DNA from: Allobosea robiniae
Lineage (GTDB): Bacteria; Pseudomonadota; Alphaproteobacteria; Rhizobiales; Beijerinckiaceae
Assembly: GCF_900102525.1 (NCBI RefSeq)
Contig: NZ_FNBZ01000001.1
Coordinates: 1,054,001-1,118,000, forward strand
Direction of reading: 5' to 3'
Length of the DNA: 64,000 nt
Every line of letters begins with the position of its first letter. Positions within the stretch are counted from its first letter, which is position 1. The notes under the pieces are model-generated. The model was not told where the DNA came from. It worked only from the letters and a program-made list of their open reading frames with translations, and made no database searches. Below, in pieces: positions 17,792-26,150 of the stretch. A program made the position numbers and the translations under genes.

Positions 17792-20560
17792 CTATTTCCG
17801 GGCGGCCATCCGCCGGATCAAGGCATCGCGAGCCGTGCGGGTAGCGTCGCGGGTCGCTTCATCGGCCGGCGCGCGCGCCGGCTGTTCCAGCGCCTTGGCA
17901 TAGTAGCCGAGCGCGAGCTGGTCGGAGGCGATCCCGGCATAGAGATCGCCCAGACGCTTGTTGGCCTGGAGAGACGCTTCGGACCGTGCCGCAGCAGCCT
18001 CGAAGGCGCCGATCGCGCCGGGCACGTCGCCCAGCTTGGCCTTCAATTCCGCCCGCGCGAGCAGGAGGCGCGGGTCGTTTGCCTTCGCCCCGAGCGCCGT
18101 CTCGACATCGGCGAGCGCGGCAGCGGCATCGCCCTGTCCGAGCCGGGCATCGCTCCGCAGCAGCAGGGCATCCGCATCGCCGGGAGCCACTGCGAGCCGG
18201 GCCGTCGCATCCTCCGCCGCTTCAGCGAAGCGTCCGAGGCCGAGCCTCGCTTTGGCCCGCAGCAGCAGCAGGTCGGCTTCCGGCGAAGGCGCGGCGAGCG
18301 CGGCGGTGGCGAAACGCTCGGCGGCAGCGGGATCGCCGGTCGCGAGATTGATCCGGGCTGCAAGCGCCTGCCAGCGCAGCTCGCTCGGCTCGATCCGCAG
18401 GGCCATCGCGATATCGGTCAGGGCGGCCGGATTGTCGGAGCGCAGGTTCAATGCGGCCCGCTCGGCATAGGCGCGGGCCCGATCGGGCGCCCGCTTGATG
18501 ACCTCGGCGAAATCGGCGCGCGCAGCGTTGATCCGGTTCAGTTGCACGCGGGCAAGGCCACGCCAGAGGAAGAGATCGGCGACGAAGCCCGGCGTCAGGC
18601 CAGAGTTGCGGGCGCGGAACGGGATGTCGACCGCATCGTCGATGACCTTGCTCAGGTCCGATTCCGCGTCGAGCACATCGCCCAATCGGGCGGCGGCAAG
18701 GCCATTGACGGCCCGCGCCGCGATGTTGAAGCGGTTGTCAGTGAGCGCAGCCGCAGCCTGCTCCCGCGCCGCAGCCATGTCGCCCCGGACCAGCGCAACG
18801 CGAGCCCGCAGAGCCTGCTCGGCATAGGCACCCGGCAAGCGGTTGCTGCGCCAGTTATCGAGAATCGAGACGGCCTCGTCGAGCGCGCCGGTTTCGATGA
18901 GCGCCACGACGAGATCATCCTCGCCCTCCGGTCCCGTGGGGGCATCCATCGGCAGCCGCGCCTTCTCGCGCATATCCTCCAAGGCCTGGGCCGGCCGGCC
19001 AGCCATGAGAAAGGCGTTGGCGCGCTCCTCGCGATAGTACCGCGCCTTGGGGTCGTGCTCGACGAGCGCGGTCAGATCGGTGACCGCCGCATCGTAGTTT
19101 CCCCTGCCCTGCGAGACCGCGGCCCGCGCCAGCATGGCTCGCGCCCAGATCTCCTTGTCGGCACCAGAGCGACGGACGGCACTGTCAGCGTCGGCCCAGG
19201 CGCGATCGAAAGGCGACATGTCCTTGTCATAACGATAATCCGCCATATGCGCGTAGGCCCGCGCCAGGGTGGCGGGGAGATAATCGGGTGCCGCTGCCAC
19301 GGCCAGTTCGAAATCTCCCAGCCGGTCGGCGAAGGGCCTGGCCCCGGCCCGCAGGATCAGCCTGTCGGCCTTGTCCTGCGGGGTCGTCGCCGTTTCGACG
19401 AGCCGGTCGCAGCTCTGCATGCGCAGCGGATCGTCGCGGGTGGCACAGCGCTTCTTCAGTTCGGCCTCGCCGAGATCGGCCACGACGATGGGCTTCGGCT
19501 TGTCGAATTCCGCGACCCGCGCCGCGTGACGCTCTTTCGAGGCGACATCATAGACCATCTTCGCATCCGTGCGCGCCGCGGAACGGGCGAGGATGGCACG
19601 GGCGCCGGGCTGATCGCCCGAAGCGAGCAGGATGTCCGCCTTGAGCTCATGGGCATCGAACAGGCCGGGATCGAGTTCGATCGCCTTGTCGGCATCCACC
19701 GTGGCTGCGGCAATGTCCTTCATCGCCAGCTTCACCGCACCACGCGTCGCATAGGCGCGTCCGAAACGGGGCTGCGCTTCTGCGACGATTTCGGCATCGG
19801 CGAGCGCTTCCGGCAATTCGCGACGCGCCAATCGCGCCCGGGCGCGGATCTCGATCAAATCGACCTGCTTCGGGAAGGCGACAAGCCCCTCGGTCGCTTC
19901 CTTCGCCGCGGCCTCGAAGGTGCCGAGATAATACAGGCTGCGGGCGCGGGTGATGAAGGTTTCCGAGGTACGGAAGCCGCCCTCGCGCGCCTTGTCGATA
20001 TGCGCGACGGCGTCGCTATAGCGGCCGGTGGCATAAGCGAGCAGGCCGAGGAGATAATCGCTGCGTGGATGCTGCTTTTGCCAGAACAGGCCCTTGCGCA
20101 GGTCCTCGCCTGCCCCGGCGAAATCATACTGCAACAACCTGAGATAGCCGCGATTGGCGTGGTTGTCGGGGTCGAAGGGATCGTTCTCGACGGCTGCGGT
20201 GAAATCCGCCATGGCCCCGTCGCGATTCCCCAGCGTGAAGCGGACGCGGCCGCGATCCCGGTAGAGCGGCGCGAATTTCGGCGCGATGGCCAGCGCCTCC
20301 GTGTAGTCCTTCTCCGCCTCGGCGGGACGGCCGAGCGCGAGCTGGGTATGGCCGCGCGCGACATGGGCCATCGCCTTGACCTTGCGGTCGGGGCGCCCCT
20401 TCAGCAGCGTGTTGCAGGCGGCGAGCCCCTTCTCGGTGCGATCATCCTTGCAGAGCGCAACCGTTCCGGCCTTCTGGGCCTGGGCCGTCTGCGAGCCGAG
20501 CATGGAAAGCATCGGCAGTGCGAGGACAAGGAAGGCCATCCGCGAGAGCAAGCTGGGCAT
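17792..20560 (-). CDS. large exported tetratricopeptide-repeat protein
   Basis: A 922-residue protein with a signal peptide (MAFLVLALPMLSMLGSQTAQAQ) and TPR-type helical repeats along its whole length, for example AHVARGHTQLALGRPAEAEKDYTEAL, RDRGRVRFTLGNRDGAMADFTAAVENDP and ARLGLGRFAEAAEDATARLAV. Such proteins act as scaffolds in the periplasm or outer membrane. GGAGGT stands just before the ATG. Two cysteine pairs are visible (LCKDD... ACNTLL near the N-terminus, KKRCATRDD... SCDRL in the middle). No enzymatic domain was seen and the neighbours do not reveal a partner. Confidence 0.85.
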   Translation of the reverse strand: MPSLLSRMAFLVLALPMLSMLGSQTAQAQKAGTVALCKDDRTEKGLAACNTLLKGRPDRKVKAMAHVARGHTQLALGRPAEAEKDYTEALAIAPKFAPLYRDRGRVRFTLGNRDGAMADFTAAVENDPFDPDNHANRGYLRLLQYDFAGAGEDLRKGLFWQKQHPRSDYLLGLLAYATGRYSDAVAHIDKAREGGFRTSETFITRARSLYYLGTFEAAAKEATEGLVAFPKQVDLIEIRARARLARRELPEALADAEIVAEAQPRFGRAYATRGAVKLAMKDIAAATVDADKAIELDPGLFDAHELKADILLASGDQPGARAILARSAARTDAKMVYDVASKERHAARVAEFDKPKPIVVADLGEAELKKRCATRDDPLRMQSCDRLVETATTPQDKADRLILRAGARPFADRLGDFELAVAAAPDYLPATLARAYAHMADYRYDKDMSPFDRAWADADSAVRRSGADKEIWARAMLARAAVSQGRGNYDAAVTDLTALVEHDPKARYYREERANAFLMAGRPAQALEDMREKARLPMDAPTGPEGEDDLVVALIETGALDEAVSILDNWRSNRLPGAYAEQALRARVALVRGDMAAAREQAAAALTDNRFNIAARAVNGLAAARLGDVLDAESDLSKVIDDAVDIPFRARNSGLTPGFVADLFLWRGLARVQLNRINAARADFAEVIKRAPDRARAYAERAALNLRSDNPAALTDIAMALRIEPSELRWQALAARINLATGDPAAAERFATAALAAPSPEADLLLLRAKARLGLGRFAEAAEDATARLAVAPGDADALLLRSDARLGQGDAAAALADVETALGAKANDPRLLLARAELKAKLGDVPGAIGAFEAAAARSEASLQANKRLGDLYAGIASDQLALGYYAKALEQPARAPADEATRDATRTARDALIRRMAARK

Positions 20561-20668
20561 GCCGACCTCCCTGACAACGCACCGGGGTGACGTTGGGAGA
20601 TGCTAGCATGATGGCGGGGGTAGCGTCATGCCATCCCCCGAATGCACGACCGGTGCTGCCGCTCGCGC

Positions 20669-21208
20669 TCAGGCGATACCCGCATACCAGGCGAGGACAT
20701 AGGCGAGCGTGCCGACCGCCATCGGCACGAGAGGATTGACCTTGGAGCGATAGGTCACCAGCGCCGTCGCCGCCGTGATCGCATAGCCAATGACGCCGGC
20801 ATCAGCGGCCAGCGTCGCAACGACGCCGCTCGCCAGCATCAGGCCGAGCGCGATCGGCACCAGCGCAAGCGTGGCGATCCGGACCACGCGATGGCCACCG
20901 AAGCGCTGGAGACCGCGGCTCGAGGCGAGCGCCAGCAGGCAGGAGGGCAGCAAGAGGGCCGTCGTCGCGACCAGTAGGCCGGCGGTGCCGGCGACATGCC
21001 AGCCGATGACGCTGCCGAGCATGATGTTGGGGCCGGGCGCGGTCTGCGCGATGGCGAAGAGGCGGGCAAAGGTCGGTGCATCCATCCAGCCAAGGATTTC
21101 GACGACCTGGCGGTGGATTTCCGGCACCACGGCATTGGCCCCGCCGATCGCCATGAGCGAGATCGTGCCGAAAGTGACGACCAACTGGAAGAAGACGCCG
21201 CGCTCCAT
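20669..21208 (-). CDS. chrA: chromate transporter, short-chain CHR subunit 2
   Basis: A 179-residue membrane protein with one CHR domain: FGTISLMAIGGANAVVPEIHRQVV, then AIAQTAPGPNIMLGSVIGWHVAG, followed by hydrophobic helices. It is the second half of a split ChrA; its ATG overlaps the TGA of the first half (TGATG at 21208), so the two are translationally coupled and probably work as a heterodimer. The family exports chromate by proton exchange, though many short-chain pairs are uncharacterised. Confidence 0.88.
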   Translation of the reverse strand: MERGVFFQLVVTFGTISLMAIGGANAVVPEIHRQVVEILGWMDAPTFARLFAIAQTAPGPNIMLGSVIGWHVAGTAGLLVATTALLLPSCLLALASSRGLQRFGGHRVVRIATLALVPIALGLMLASGVVATLAADAGVIGYAITAATALVTYRSKVNPLVPMAVGTLAYVLAWYAGIA

Positions 21209-21774
21209 CAGACCCGCCGCGCTCCCAGCGTCGCCGCGACCAAGCCGAGCGGCACCAACACCAGCAGGGTCGGCAACATCGGCAAGCGCAGCAGGCCAAC
21301 CGCGACGAAGGCGGCGGCAGCCATGACCCAGGCCCAGCGCGCAAGCCCGGCCTTCGTCAGGAGCCGCAGGGCAGTACCGAGGATGAGCCCGGCGGCGCTG
21401 GCGGCGGCGCCGGTCAGGGCGATCTGCGCCAAGGGGTGGCCGGAGACGGCATCATAGCCGTTGGCGAGCGCGACCAGGCAAAGCAGCGGCATCGCCATCA
21501 GCGCGAAGACGCAGGTCAGAGCGCCGATACCGCCGCGGAAGCGGTCGCCCAGCATCACCGCCGCATTGACGGTGTTGGCGCCGGGCAGCGCCTGGCAGAT
21601 GCCGATCAATTCGGCATAGCCGCGATCGTCGAGCCAGTTGCGCTCGGTGACGATGATATGGCGCGCGATCGGCCCCACGCCGCCGAAGCCCATCAGGCCG
21701 ATCTTGAGAAAGCCGGTGAACAGGTCCGGCAGGCTCGGCCGCGGCGCTTCCGATGCGGTTTCGAGGGTCGACAT
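21208..21774 (-). CDS. chrA: chromate transporter, short-chain CHR subunit 1
   Basis: A 188-residue membrane protein with the N-terminal CHR signature FLKIGLMGFGGVGPIARHIIVTERNWLDDRGYAELIGICQALPGANTVNAAVMLG. With the gene at 20669-21208 it makes a short-chain ChrA pair instead of one fused protein of about 400 residues. It follows the lysE-like gene by 9 bases in the same direction, so the three exporters probably form one operon. Confidence 0.88.
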   Translation of the reverse strand: MSTLETASEAPRPSLPDLFTGFLKIGLMGFGGVGPIARHIIVTERNWLDDRGYAELIGICQALPGANTVNAAVMLGDRFRGGIGALTCVFALMAMPLLCLVALANGYDAVSGHPLAQIALTGAAASAAGLILGTALRLLTKAGLARWAWVMAAAAFVAVGLLRLPMLPTLLVLVPLGLVAATLGARRV

Positions 21775-21783
21775 CCGGGTTGG

Positions 21784-22416
21784 CTAGCGCCGCGATTCCA
21801 TCGCCATGCGCAGCGCGAAGCCGGCGAGCACGGTGCCCATGATCCAGCGCTGGACCAGCGACCAGAACGGCCGCGTCCGCAGGAACAGCGCGATGCTGCC
21901 GGCGGCCGTCGCAATCAGGGCGTTGACGCTGCCGCTGATCGCGATCTGGACGAAGCCGAGCACGACCGACTGGCTGAGCACATGGCCGGCGGCCGGGTCG
22001 ATGAATTGCGGCAGCAGCGCGAGGTAGAACATCGCGATCTTCGGGTTGAGCAGGCTGGTCAGGAAGCCCATGGCGAAGAGCTTGCGCGGCCCGTCATGAG
22101 GCAAATCGCGGACATGGAAGGGCGAGCGTCCTCCCGGTCGCACCGCCTGCCAGGCGAGCCAGAGCAGATAGGCCGCGCCGCCGAGCCGCAGCACGTCATA
22201 GGCATAGGGCACCGCGAAGAGCAGCGCCGTGATGCCGAAGGCGGCGCAGAACATGTAGACGAAGAAGCCGAGGATGACGCCGCCGAGCGAGATCAGCCCC
22301 GCGCCCCTGCCTTGCGCGATCGATCGCGAGATCAGGTAGATCATGTTGGGGCCGGGCGTCAGCACCATGCCGAGCGCGATCAGCGAGAAGGTGATGAGGG
22401 TCGTCGTCTCGGGCAT
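21784..22416 (-). CDS. LysE/RhtB family amino-acid exporter
   Basis: A 210-residue inner-membrane protein of about six helices. The family start pattern is clear: ITFSLIALGMVLTPGPNMIYLISRSIAQGRGAGLISLGGV. Then GFLTSLLNPKIAMFYLALLPQFI. The frame is open 58 residues upstream, but the ATG of MPETTTLI has GGAG at good spacing and gives the standard length. It heads a probable operon with the two chrA halves. The substrate (amino acid, homoserine lactone or other) cannot be told from sequence. Confidence 0.9.
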   Translation of the reverse strand: MPETTTLITFSLIALGMVLTPGPNMIYLISRSIAQGRGAGLISLGGVILGFFVYMFCAAFGITALLFAVPYAYDVLRLGGAAYLLWLAWQAVRPGGRSPFHVRDLPHDGPRKLFAMGFLTSLLNPKIAMFYLALLPQFIDPAAGHVLSQSVVLGFVQIAISGSVNALIATAAGSIALFLRTRPFWSLVQRWIMGTVLAGFALRMAMESRR

Positions 22417-22588
22417 CTGAAGCGCTCCGGCGGAACTCAGCGCTTGGACCATGGATCGCGAGAGCCGGCAATCGGCTGCGCCATGGGAGCGGCCATGCAA
22501 GCGTCGCCATGCTGGGAGCCTCGCCCCGCCGCAAGGGAACCCACCGGTTTTCCGACGGTTGTCGCCTGCAAGCGGATCGGGGGGAAAC

Positions 22589-23161
22589 ATGACGCTGTTC
22601 AGCCGACTTCTCTACACCATCATCTCTGTCGCGCTGCTCGGCGCCTCGATCGTGCTGATCGGCGTGGCGGTCTGGCGGACCTCGCAGGGCTTCTGGACCG
22701 GCGAAGGCGCACTCGACACGATGCTCGATGCGATCGGGCTCGTGATTATCGCCGTCGCCGTCGCCGATGTCGGGAAATTCCTGTTCGAGGAAGAGGTGGT
22801 CGCCGATCGCGAGATGCGCCGTCCGGCCGAGGCGCGGGGATCGCTGACCAAGTTCATGTCGATCATGATCGTGGCGCTCTCGCTGGAATCGCTGGTGCTG
22901 ATCGCCAAGACCTCGCGCGAGACGATGGGCGACGTCGTCTATCCCGGCCTGCTGATGCTGCTGGCCGTGCTGGCGCTGGTCGGGCTCGGCCTGTTCCAAA
23001 AGCTCAGCCAGAACGCGACGGCGGCCGTGCCTCCGGATCGGAAGGAGGATGAGGAAGGGGAGAGTTTTGAAACGAAGTCTTCGGCGCCGAACCCCAAACG
23101 CGGGTCATCCCGGCCGAAGCGAAGCGCAGAGCCGGGATCCATGCCTGAACCTATCCGATAG
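22589..23161 (+). CDS. four-helix membrane protein with repeat-derived C-terminus
   Basis: A 190-residue protein starting MTLFSRLLYTIISVALL after a strong ribosome site (CGGGGGGAAAC). Four hydrophobic helices are visible (about 8-28, 46-66, 90-110, 118-138), with a charged cytoplasmic loop FEEEVVADREMRRPAEARG. No family was recognised. The last 25 or so codons (PNPKRGSSRPKRSAEPGS...) are encoded inside the palindromic repeat at 23096-23218, so the tail is probably acquired from repeat DNA. Longer frames start upstream without a ribosome site. Confidence 0.72.
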   Translation: MTLFSRLLYTIISVALLGASIVLIGVAVWRTSQGFWTGEGALDTMLDAIGLVIIAVAVADVGKFLFEEEVVADREMRRPAEARGSLTKFMSIMIVALSLESLVLIAKTSRETMGDVVYPGLLMLLAVLALVGLGLFQKLSQNATAAVPPDRKEDEEGESFETKSSAPNPKRGSSRPKRSAEPGSMPEPIR

Positions 23162-23218
23162 GGCGTTCAGGCATGGATCCCGGGTCTCCCTGCGGTCGCC
23201 CGGGATGACTCGCGTTTG
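23096..23218. repeat. large nested palindromic repeat (REP-like cluster, family C)
   Basis: Inner arms of 18 bases (23133-23150 and 23165-23182, beginning CGGGATCCATGCC) are perfectly complementary around a 14-base loop. Outer arms around TCATCCCGG (23105-23113) and CCCGGGATGA (23199-23208) flank them, and AAACGCG/CGCGTTT extends the ends. The whole 120-base block is close to self-complementary. It overlaps the 3' end of the membrane-protein gene and ends just before dinB. Confidence 0.88.
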
Positions 23219-23232
23219 AAATGAAACACCGC

Positions 23233-23739
23233 TCACCGCAGCTCGTCGACCAGGAGCAGATCGGTGTCATCCGGCTTCGCCCCCGCCGCCGTGAGCATGG
23301 CGTGGATCTGGCCGCGATGATGGGTCTGGTGGTTGAAGAAATGCGCGAGCACGAAGCCGCGCGGCTTGCCCATCTCGCGGCCGGCGGCGCCGGAATACCA
23401 GATCAGCGTACCGCGCAGCCAATCGGCCGTGACCTTGTCCGCCCAATCAAGAATGAACTCATCGCGCTGGCGCCGGCGCGCGCAGAACTGCGCCCAGCCC
23501 TCGAAATAGACAGCCGAATCACGGCCGCCAACGGCCGGTTTCTCGCTGCCGATGAGGCGGCTCAGCCAAGTCTCATCGCCCCAGAGGATATGGTTGAAGG
23601 TGCCGTGGATCGACTTGAAGAAGGCGCCACGGTCGAGCTTGCGGGCCTCGTCGGTCAAGCCGTCCGCCGCCGCCATCAGGCTGCGGTTCTGCCAGGCGTT
23701 GTAGCGGGCCATGGTCTGGACGAAAGCCGGATCGACCAT
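23233..23739 (-). CDS. DinB family putative metal-dependent hydrolase
   Basis: A 168-residue four-helix-bundle protein. The three metal-ligand histidines of the family are visible: H50 in HGTFNHILWGDETWL, and H137 and H141 in HFFNHQTHHRGQIHAML. The start is the ATG of MVDPAFVQ, preceded by GAGGAGGAGG; the longer frame to 24120 reads through the oxidoreductase gene and is rejected. DinB/YfiT-like proteins use a divalent metal, and some are thiol S-transferases, but the substrate is unknown here. It is 13 bases downstream of the FAD oxidoreductase gene, so probably co-transcribed. Confidence 0.88.
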   Translation of the reverse strand: MVDPAFVQTMARYNAWQNRSLMAAADGLTDEARKLDRGAFFKSIHGTFNHILWGDETWLSRLIGSEKPAVGGRDSAVYFEGWAQFCARRRQRDEFILDWADKVTADWLRGTLIWYSGAAGREMGKPRGFVLAHFFNHQTHHRGQIHAMLTAAGAKPDDTDLLLVDELR

Positions 23740-23752
23740 GGCGGCCTCCTCC

Positions 23753-24976
23753 TCAGATGACGTTGGCCTCCTTGAGCGGCCTGCCCTCAACGATGCGCGC
23801 GTGGCCGAGATCGGCAAGGTCAAGCGCGCGATAGCGGCCATGCGCGATATGCTCGGCAAGGCCACGCCCGACCGCCGGAGACTGCTGCAGGCCGTGGCCT
23901 GAGAAGCCGTTGGCGAGATAGAGATTGGGCAGGCCGACCGCCGGGCCGATGATGGCGTTATGGTCGAGCCCGCACATGTCGTAGGGACCGGCCCAGGCGC
24001 GGCCGGGCTTGATCTGCTCGAAGGCCGGGATGCGGGTGGCGAGCGAGGGCCAGACCACCTCCTCGAAGAAGCCCCAGTCGACATCCTCGGCCGCCGGGTC
24101 GTTCTCGATCCATTCGACATCCTGCTCCGGCGTCAGCGGCGAGCAGCTGCCGATGAAGAGCTGGCCTTCCGCCGTGCGCTTGCCCTCCTGCCGGCACCAG
24201 GCGCCGGTCGTGTCGATCAGGAGCGGGCAGCCATCGACATCGCCCTTGCAAGTGAAGGTGAAGACATAGCGCTTCATCGACTTCACCGGGATTTCAATCC
24301 CTGCCGTCGCGGCGAGCTTCGCGCCATGAGTGCCGCTGGCGTTGACCACCGCACCGCAGGCGATGCGGCTGCCATCGGCGAGCTCGACAGCGGTGACGCG
24401 TCCGCCGTCCGTGACATAGCGGGCAACCTCGCCCTGCCGGTATTCGACGCCGAGGCTGCGCGCCTTCTTGCGGAAAGCCTGAAGCAGCGCCCAGCCGTCG
24501 AACCAGCCCTCGCCGCTGACGCCGAAGGTGCCGCAGGCAAGATCCTCGGTGTTGAGCCAGGGGAAACGCTGCTTCAGCGTCGCGGGATCGTAAAGGGCGA
24601 TATCGGCACCCTCAGTGGCTTGCAGCTTCTGGTTGGCCTCGAGGATGGGGGCGCCGGCCTCGCTCGCGAGATAGAGATAGCCGCCTTCATGCAGGTCGAT
24701 CGCGGGAACCTCACCGTCGACAGCCAGGTGCTTCCCGATATTGCGCAGGAAATCGATGCCGAAGAGCGAGATGCGGATGTTCACCGCGCTGGAGAATTGC
24801 TGGCGGATCGAGGCCGCCGAGAGCGCCGAGGCAGAGAAGCGATAGGTCGGGTCCTTCTCGATCACCACGACCTTGCCGGTGAAGCCGGGATCGGCGGCGA
24901 GATGATAGGCGACGGAGGAGCCGATCGCGGCGCCACCGCAGATCACGACATCGGCGCTTTCGGAGACGGGCGGCAT
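23753..24976 (-). CDS. FAD-dependent amine/amino-acid oxidoreductase (DAO family)
   Basis: A 407-residue protein with the Rossmann FAD motif VVICGGAAIGSSVAYHLA at residues 10-27, FAD-contact ASALSAASIRQQF, and the C-terminal NLYLANGFSGHGLQQSPAVGRGLAEHI that closes the flavin site. The family includes sarcosine/glycine oxidases, D-amino-acid dehydrogenases and pipecolate oxidases. LysR, ALDH7 and glutaryl-CoA dehydrogenase genes nearby make an L-pipecolate or related cyclic-amine oxidase attractive, but that is an inference from context. Followed by dinB. Confidence 0.85.
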   Translation of the reverse strand: MPPVSESADVVICGGAAIGSSVAYHLAADPGFTGKVVVIEKDPTYRFSASALSAASIRQQFSSAVNIRISLFGIDFLRNIGKHLAVDGEVPAIDLHEGGYLYLASEAGAPILEANQKLQATEGADIALYDPATLKQRFPWLNTEDLACGTFGVSGEGWFDGWALLQAFRKKARSLGVEYRQGEVARYVTDGGRVTAVELADGSRIACGAVVNASGTHGAKLAATAGIEIPVKSMKRYVFTFTCKGDVDGCPLLIDTTGAWCRQEGKRTAEGQLFIGSCSPLTPEQDVEWIENDPAAEDVDWGFFEEVVWPSLATRIPAFEQIKPGRAWAGPYDMCGLDHNAIIGPAVGLPNLYLANGFSGHGLQQSPAVGRGLAEHIAHGRYRALDLADLGHARIVEGRPLKEANVI

Positions 24977-25070
24977 GGCAGGCCTCGCGCAGCCGACTTC
25001 GCTGAGGAAAGCCGGGTTGGTGAATTTCGCGCATGAATGAACGAGCGCGAGGCGCTTGTCGAGAGGCGCT

Positions 25071-25985
25071 TCAGTTTGCCGGCGCGCATTCCCCGAGCAG
25101 CCAATCCCGGAAGGCGATCACGGTCGGCAGATTGGCCTTCTCCTCGGGATAGACGAGATAATAGCCCTCCTTGCCGGTCACCGGCCGGTCGATCGGGATG
25201 ACCAGCGAGCCGGAGCGCAACTCCTCCTCGACCAGGAAACGCGGCACGATGGCGAGCCCTAGGCCCGCCACTGCCGCCTGCGCGATCATGGCGAACTGCT
25301 CGAAGCGCGGGCCCATCAAGGCCCGTTCGGGAGCGAGACCCTGCTGCTCCAGCCAGTTCGCCCAGGCACGCGGCCGTGTCGATTGCTGCAGCAGCGGCGC
25401 ACGCAGCATGTCGGCCGCCTCCGTGATCCCGACGCGCGCCAGCAGGGAGGGCGCAGCGACGGGCACCACCTCCTCGCCCATCAAGCGATGCAGCCTTGCG
25501 CCCGGCCAGCTATCGGCGCCGAAATGCACGGCGGCGTCGACCTGCTCGCGGGCAAAGTCGAAGGGCACCAGCTTGGTGGTGAAGTTGATGGTGATGCCGG
25601 GATGAGCCTCGATGAAGCGCGGCAGGCGCGGGATCAGCCAGCGCGTGCCGAAGGTCGGCAGGATCGCGAGATTAAGCACGCCGGCCGCACCGCGAAAGGC
25701 CATGGCGGAGACGGTCGCGGCTGCGAGACGGGACAGGCCGTCACGGATGTCGTTGGCATAGGCCGCGCCCGCCGCCGTCAGGCTGACACGCTTCTTGACG
25801 CGCTCGAACAGGCTGACGCCGAGCACCTTTTCGAGATGCGCGACCTGCCGGCTCACCGCGCCCTGCGTCAGGTTCAGCTCCTCAGCTGCGCGCGTGAAGC
25901 TGCCATGCCGGGCCGCCGCCTCGAAGGCGGCGAGCGCGGACAGCGAAGGCACCGAGAGCCGGCCGGGAACCAGAATATCATCCAT
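25071..25985 (-). CDS. LysR family regulator, GcvA-like
   Basis: A 304-residue regulator with N-terminal winged helix (LSALAAFEAAARHGSFTRAAEELNLTQGAVSRQVAHLEKVLG, residues 14-55) and a type-2 periplasmic-binding-like effector domain. It lies between the FAD oxidoreductase gene (downstream, same strand, 94 bases) and the divergent ALDH7 gene, so it is placed to regulate both. An imperfect inverted repeat at 25992-26011 beside its start codon fits an autoregulatory site. Possible ligands are pipecolate or aminoadipate intermediates, by context only. Confidence 0.93.
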   Translation of the reverse strand: MDDILVPGRLSVPSLSALAAFEAAARHGSFTRAAEELNLTQGAVSRQVAHLEKVLGVSLFERVKKRVSLTAAGAAYANDIRDGLSRLAAATVSAMAFRGAAGVLNLAILPTFGTRWLIPRLPRFIEAHPGITINFTTKLVPFDFAREQVDAAVHFGADSWPGARLHRLMGEEVVPVAAPSLLARVGITEAADMLRAPLLQQSTRPRAWANWLEQQGLAPERALMGPRFEQFAMIAQAAVAGLGLAIVPRFLVEEELRSGSLVIPIDRPVTGKEGYYLVYPEEKANLPTVIAFRDWLLGECAPAN

Positions 25986-25991
25986 GATAAA

Positions 25992-26011
25992 TTCTCACCA
26001 AGTGATGAGAA
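25992..26011. promoter_or_regulatory. candidate LysR operator
   Basis: TTCTCA and TGAGAA form a 6-base inverted repeat with an 8-base spacer, 6 bases upstream of the lysR ATG, in the divergent region shared with the ALDH gene. The AT-rich setting stands out locally. Consistent with a LysR-type dyad. Confidence 0.5.
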
Positions 26012-26150
26012 CATATCGGTTGCCGCCGCCCCAAGAAAGAGGGCATTCTGCAGGCCTCAAGCGCGGCGGCCTCCGGTTCCCGCGCCTTTATGTCATGCGC
26101 CCTAGGGCATGCGCCCTTTGGCTCCCGCTCGCGACCGCTGGAAGACAAAG

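Noticed and set aside
16553-20590. 1345-codon open frame on the plus strand
   Set aside because: It runs antisense through the M20 and TPR genes. Both real genes have signal or catalytic motifs, while this frame is Arg/Gly/Asp-rich noise.
23233-24120. 295-codon version of the DinB protein
   Set aside because: The first 127 codons overlap the FAD oxidoreductase in another frame; the ATG at 23739 has a strong ribosome site and family start.
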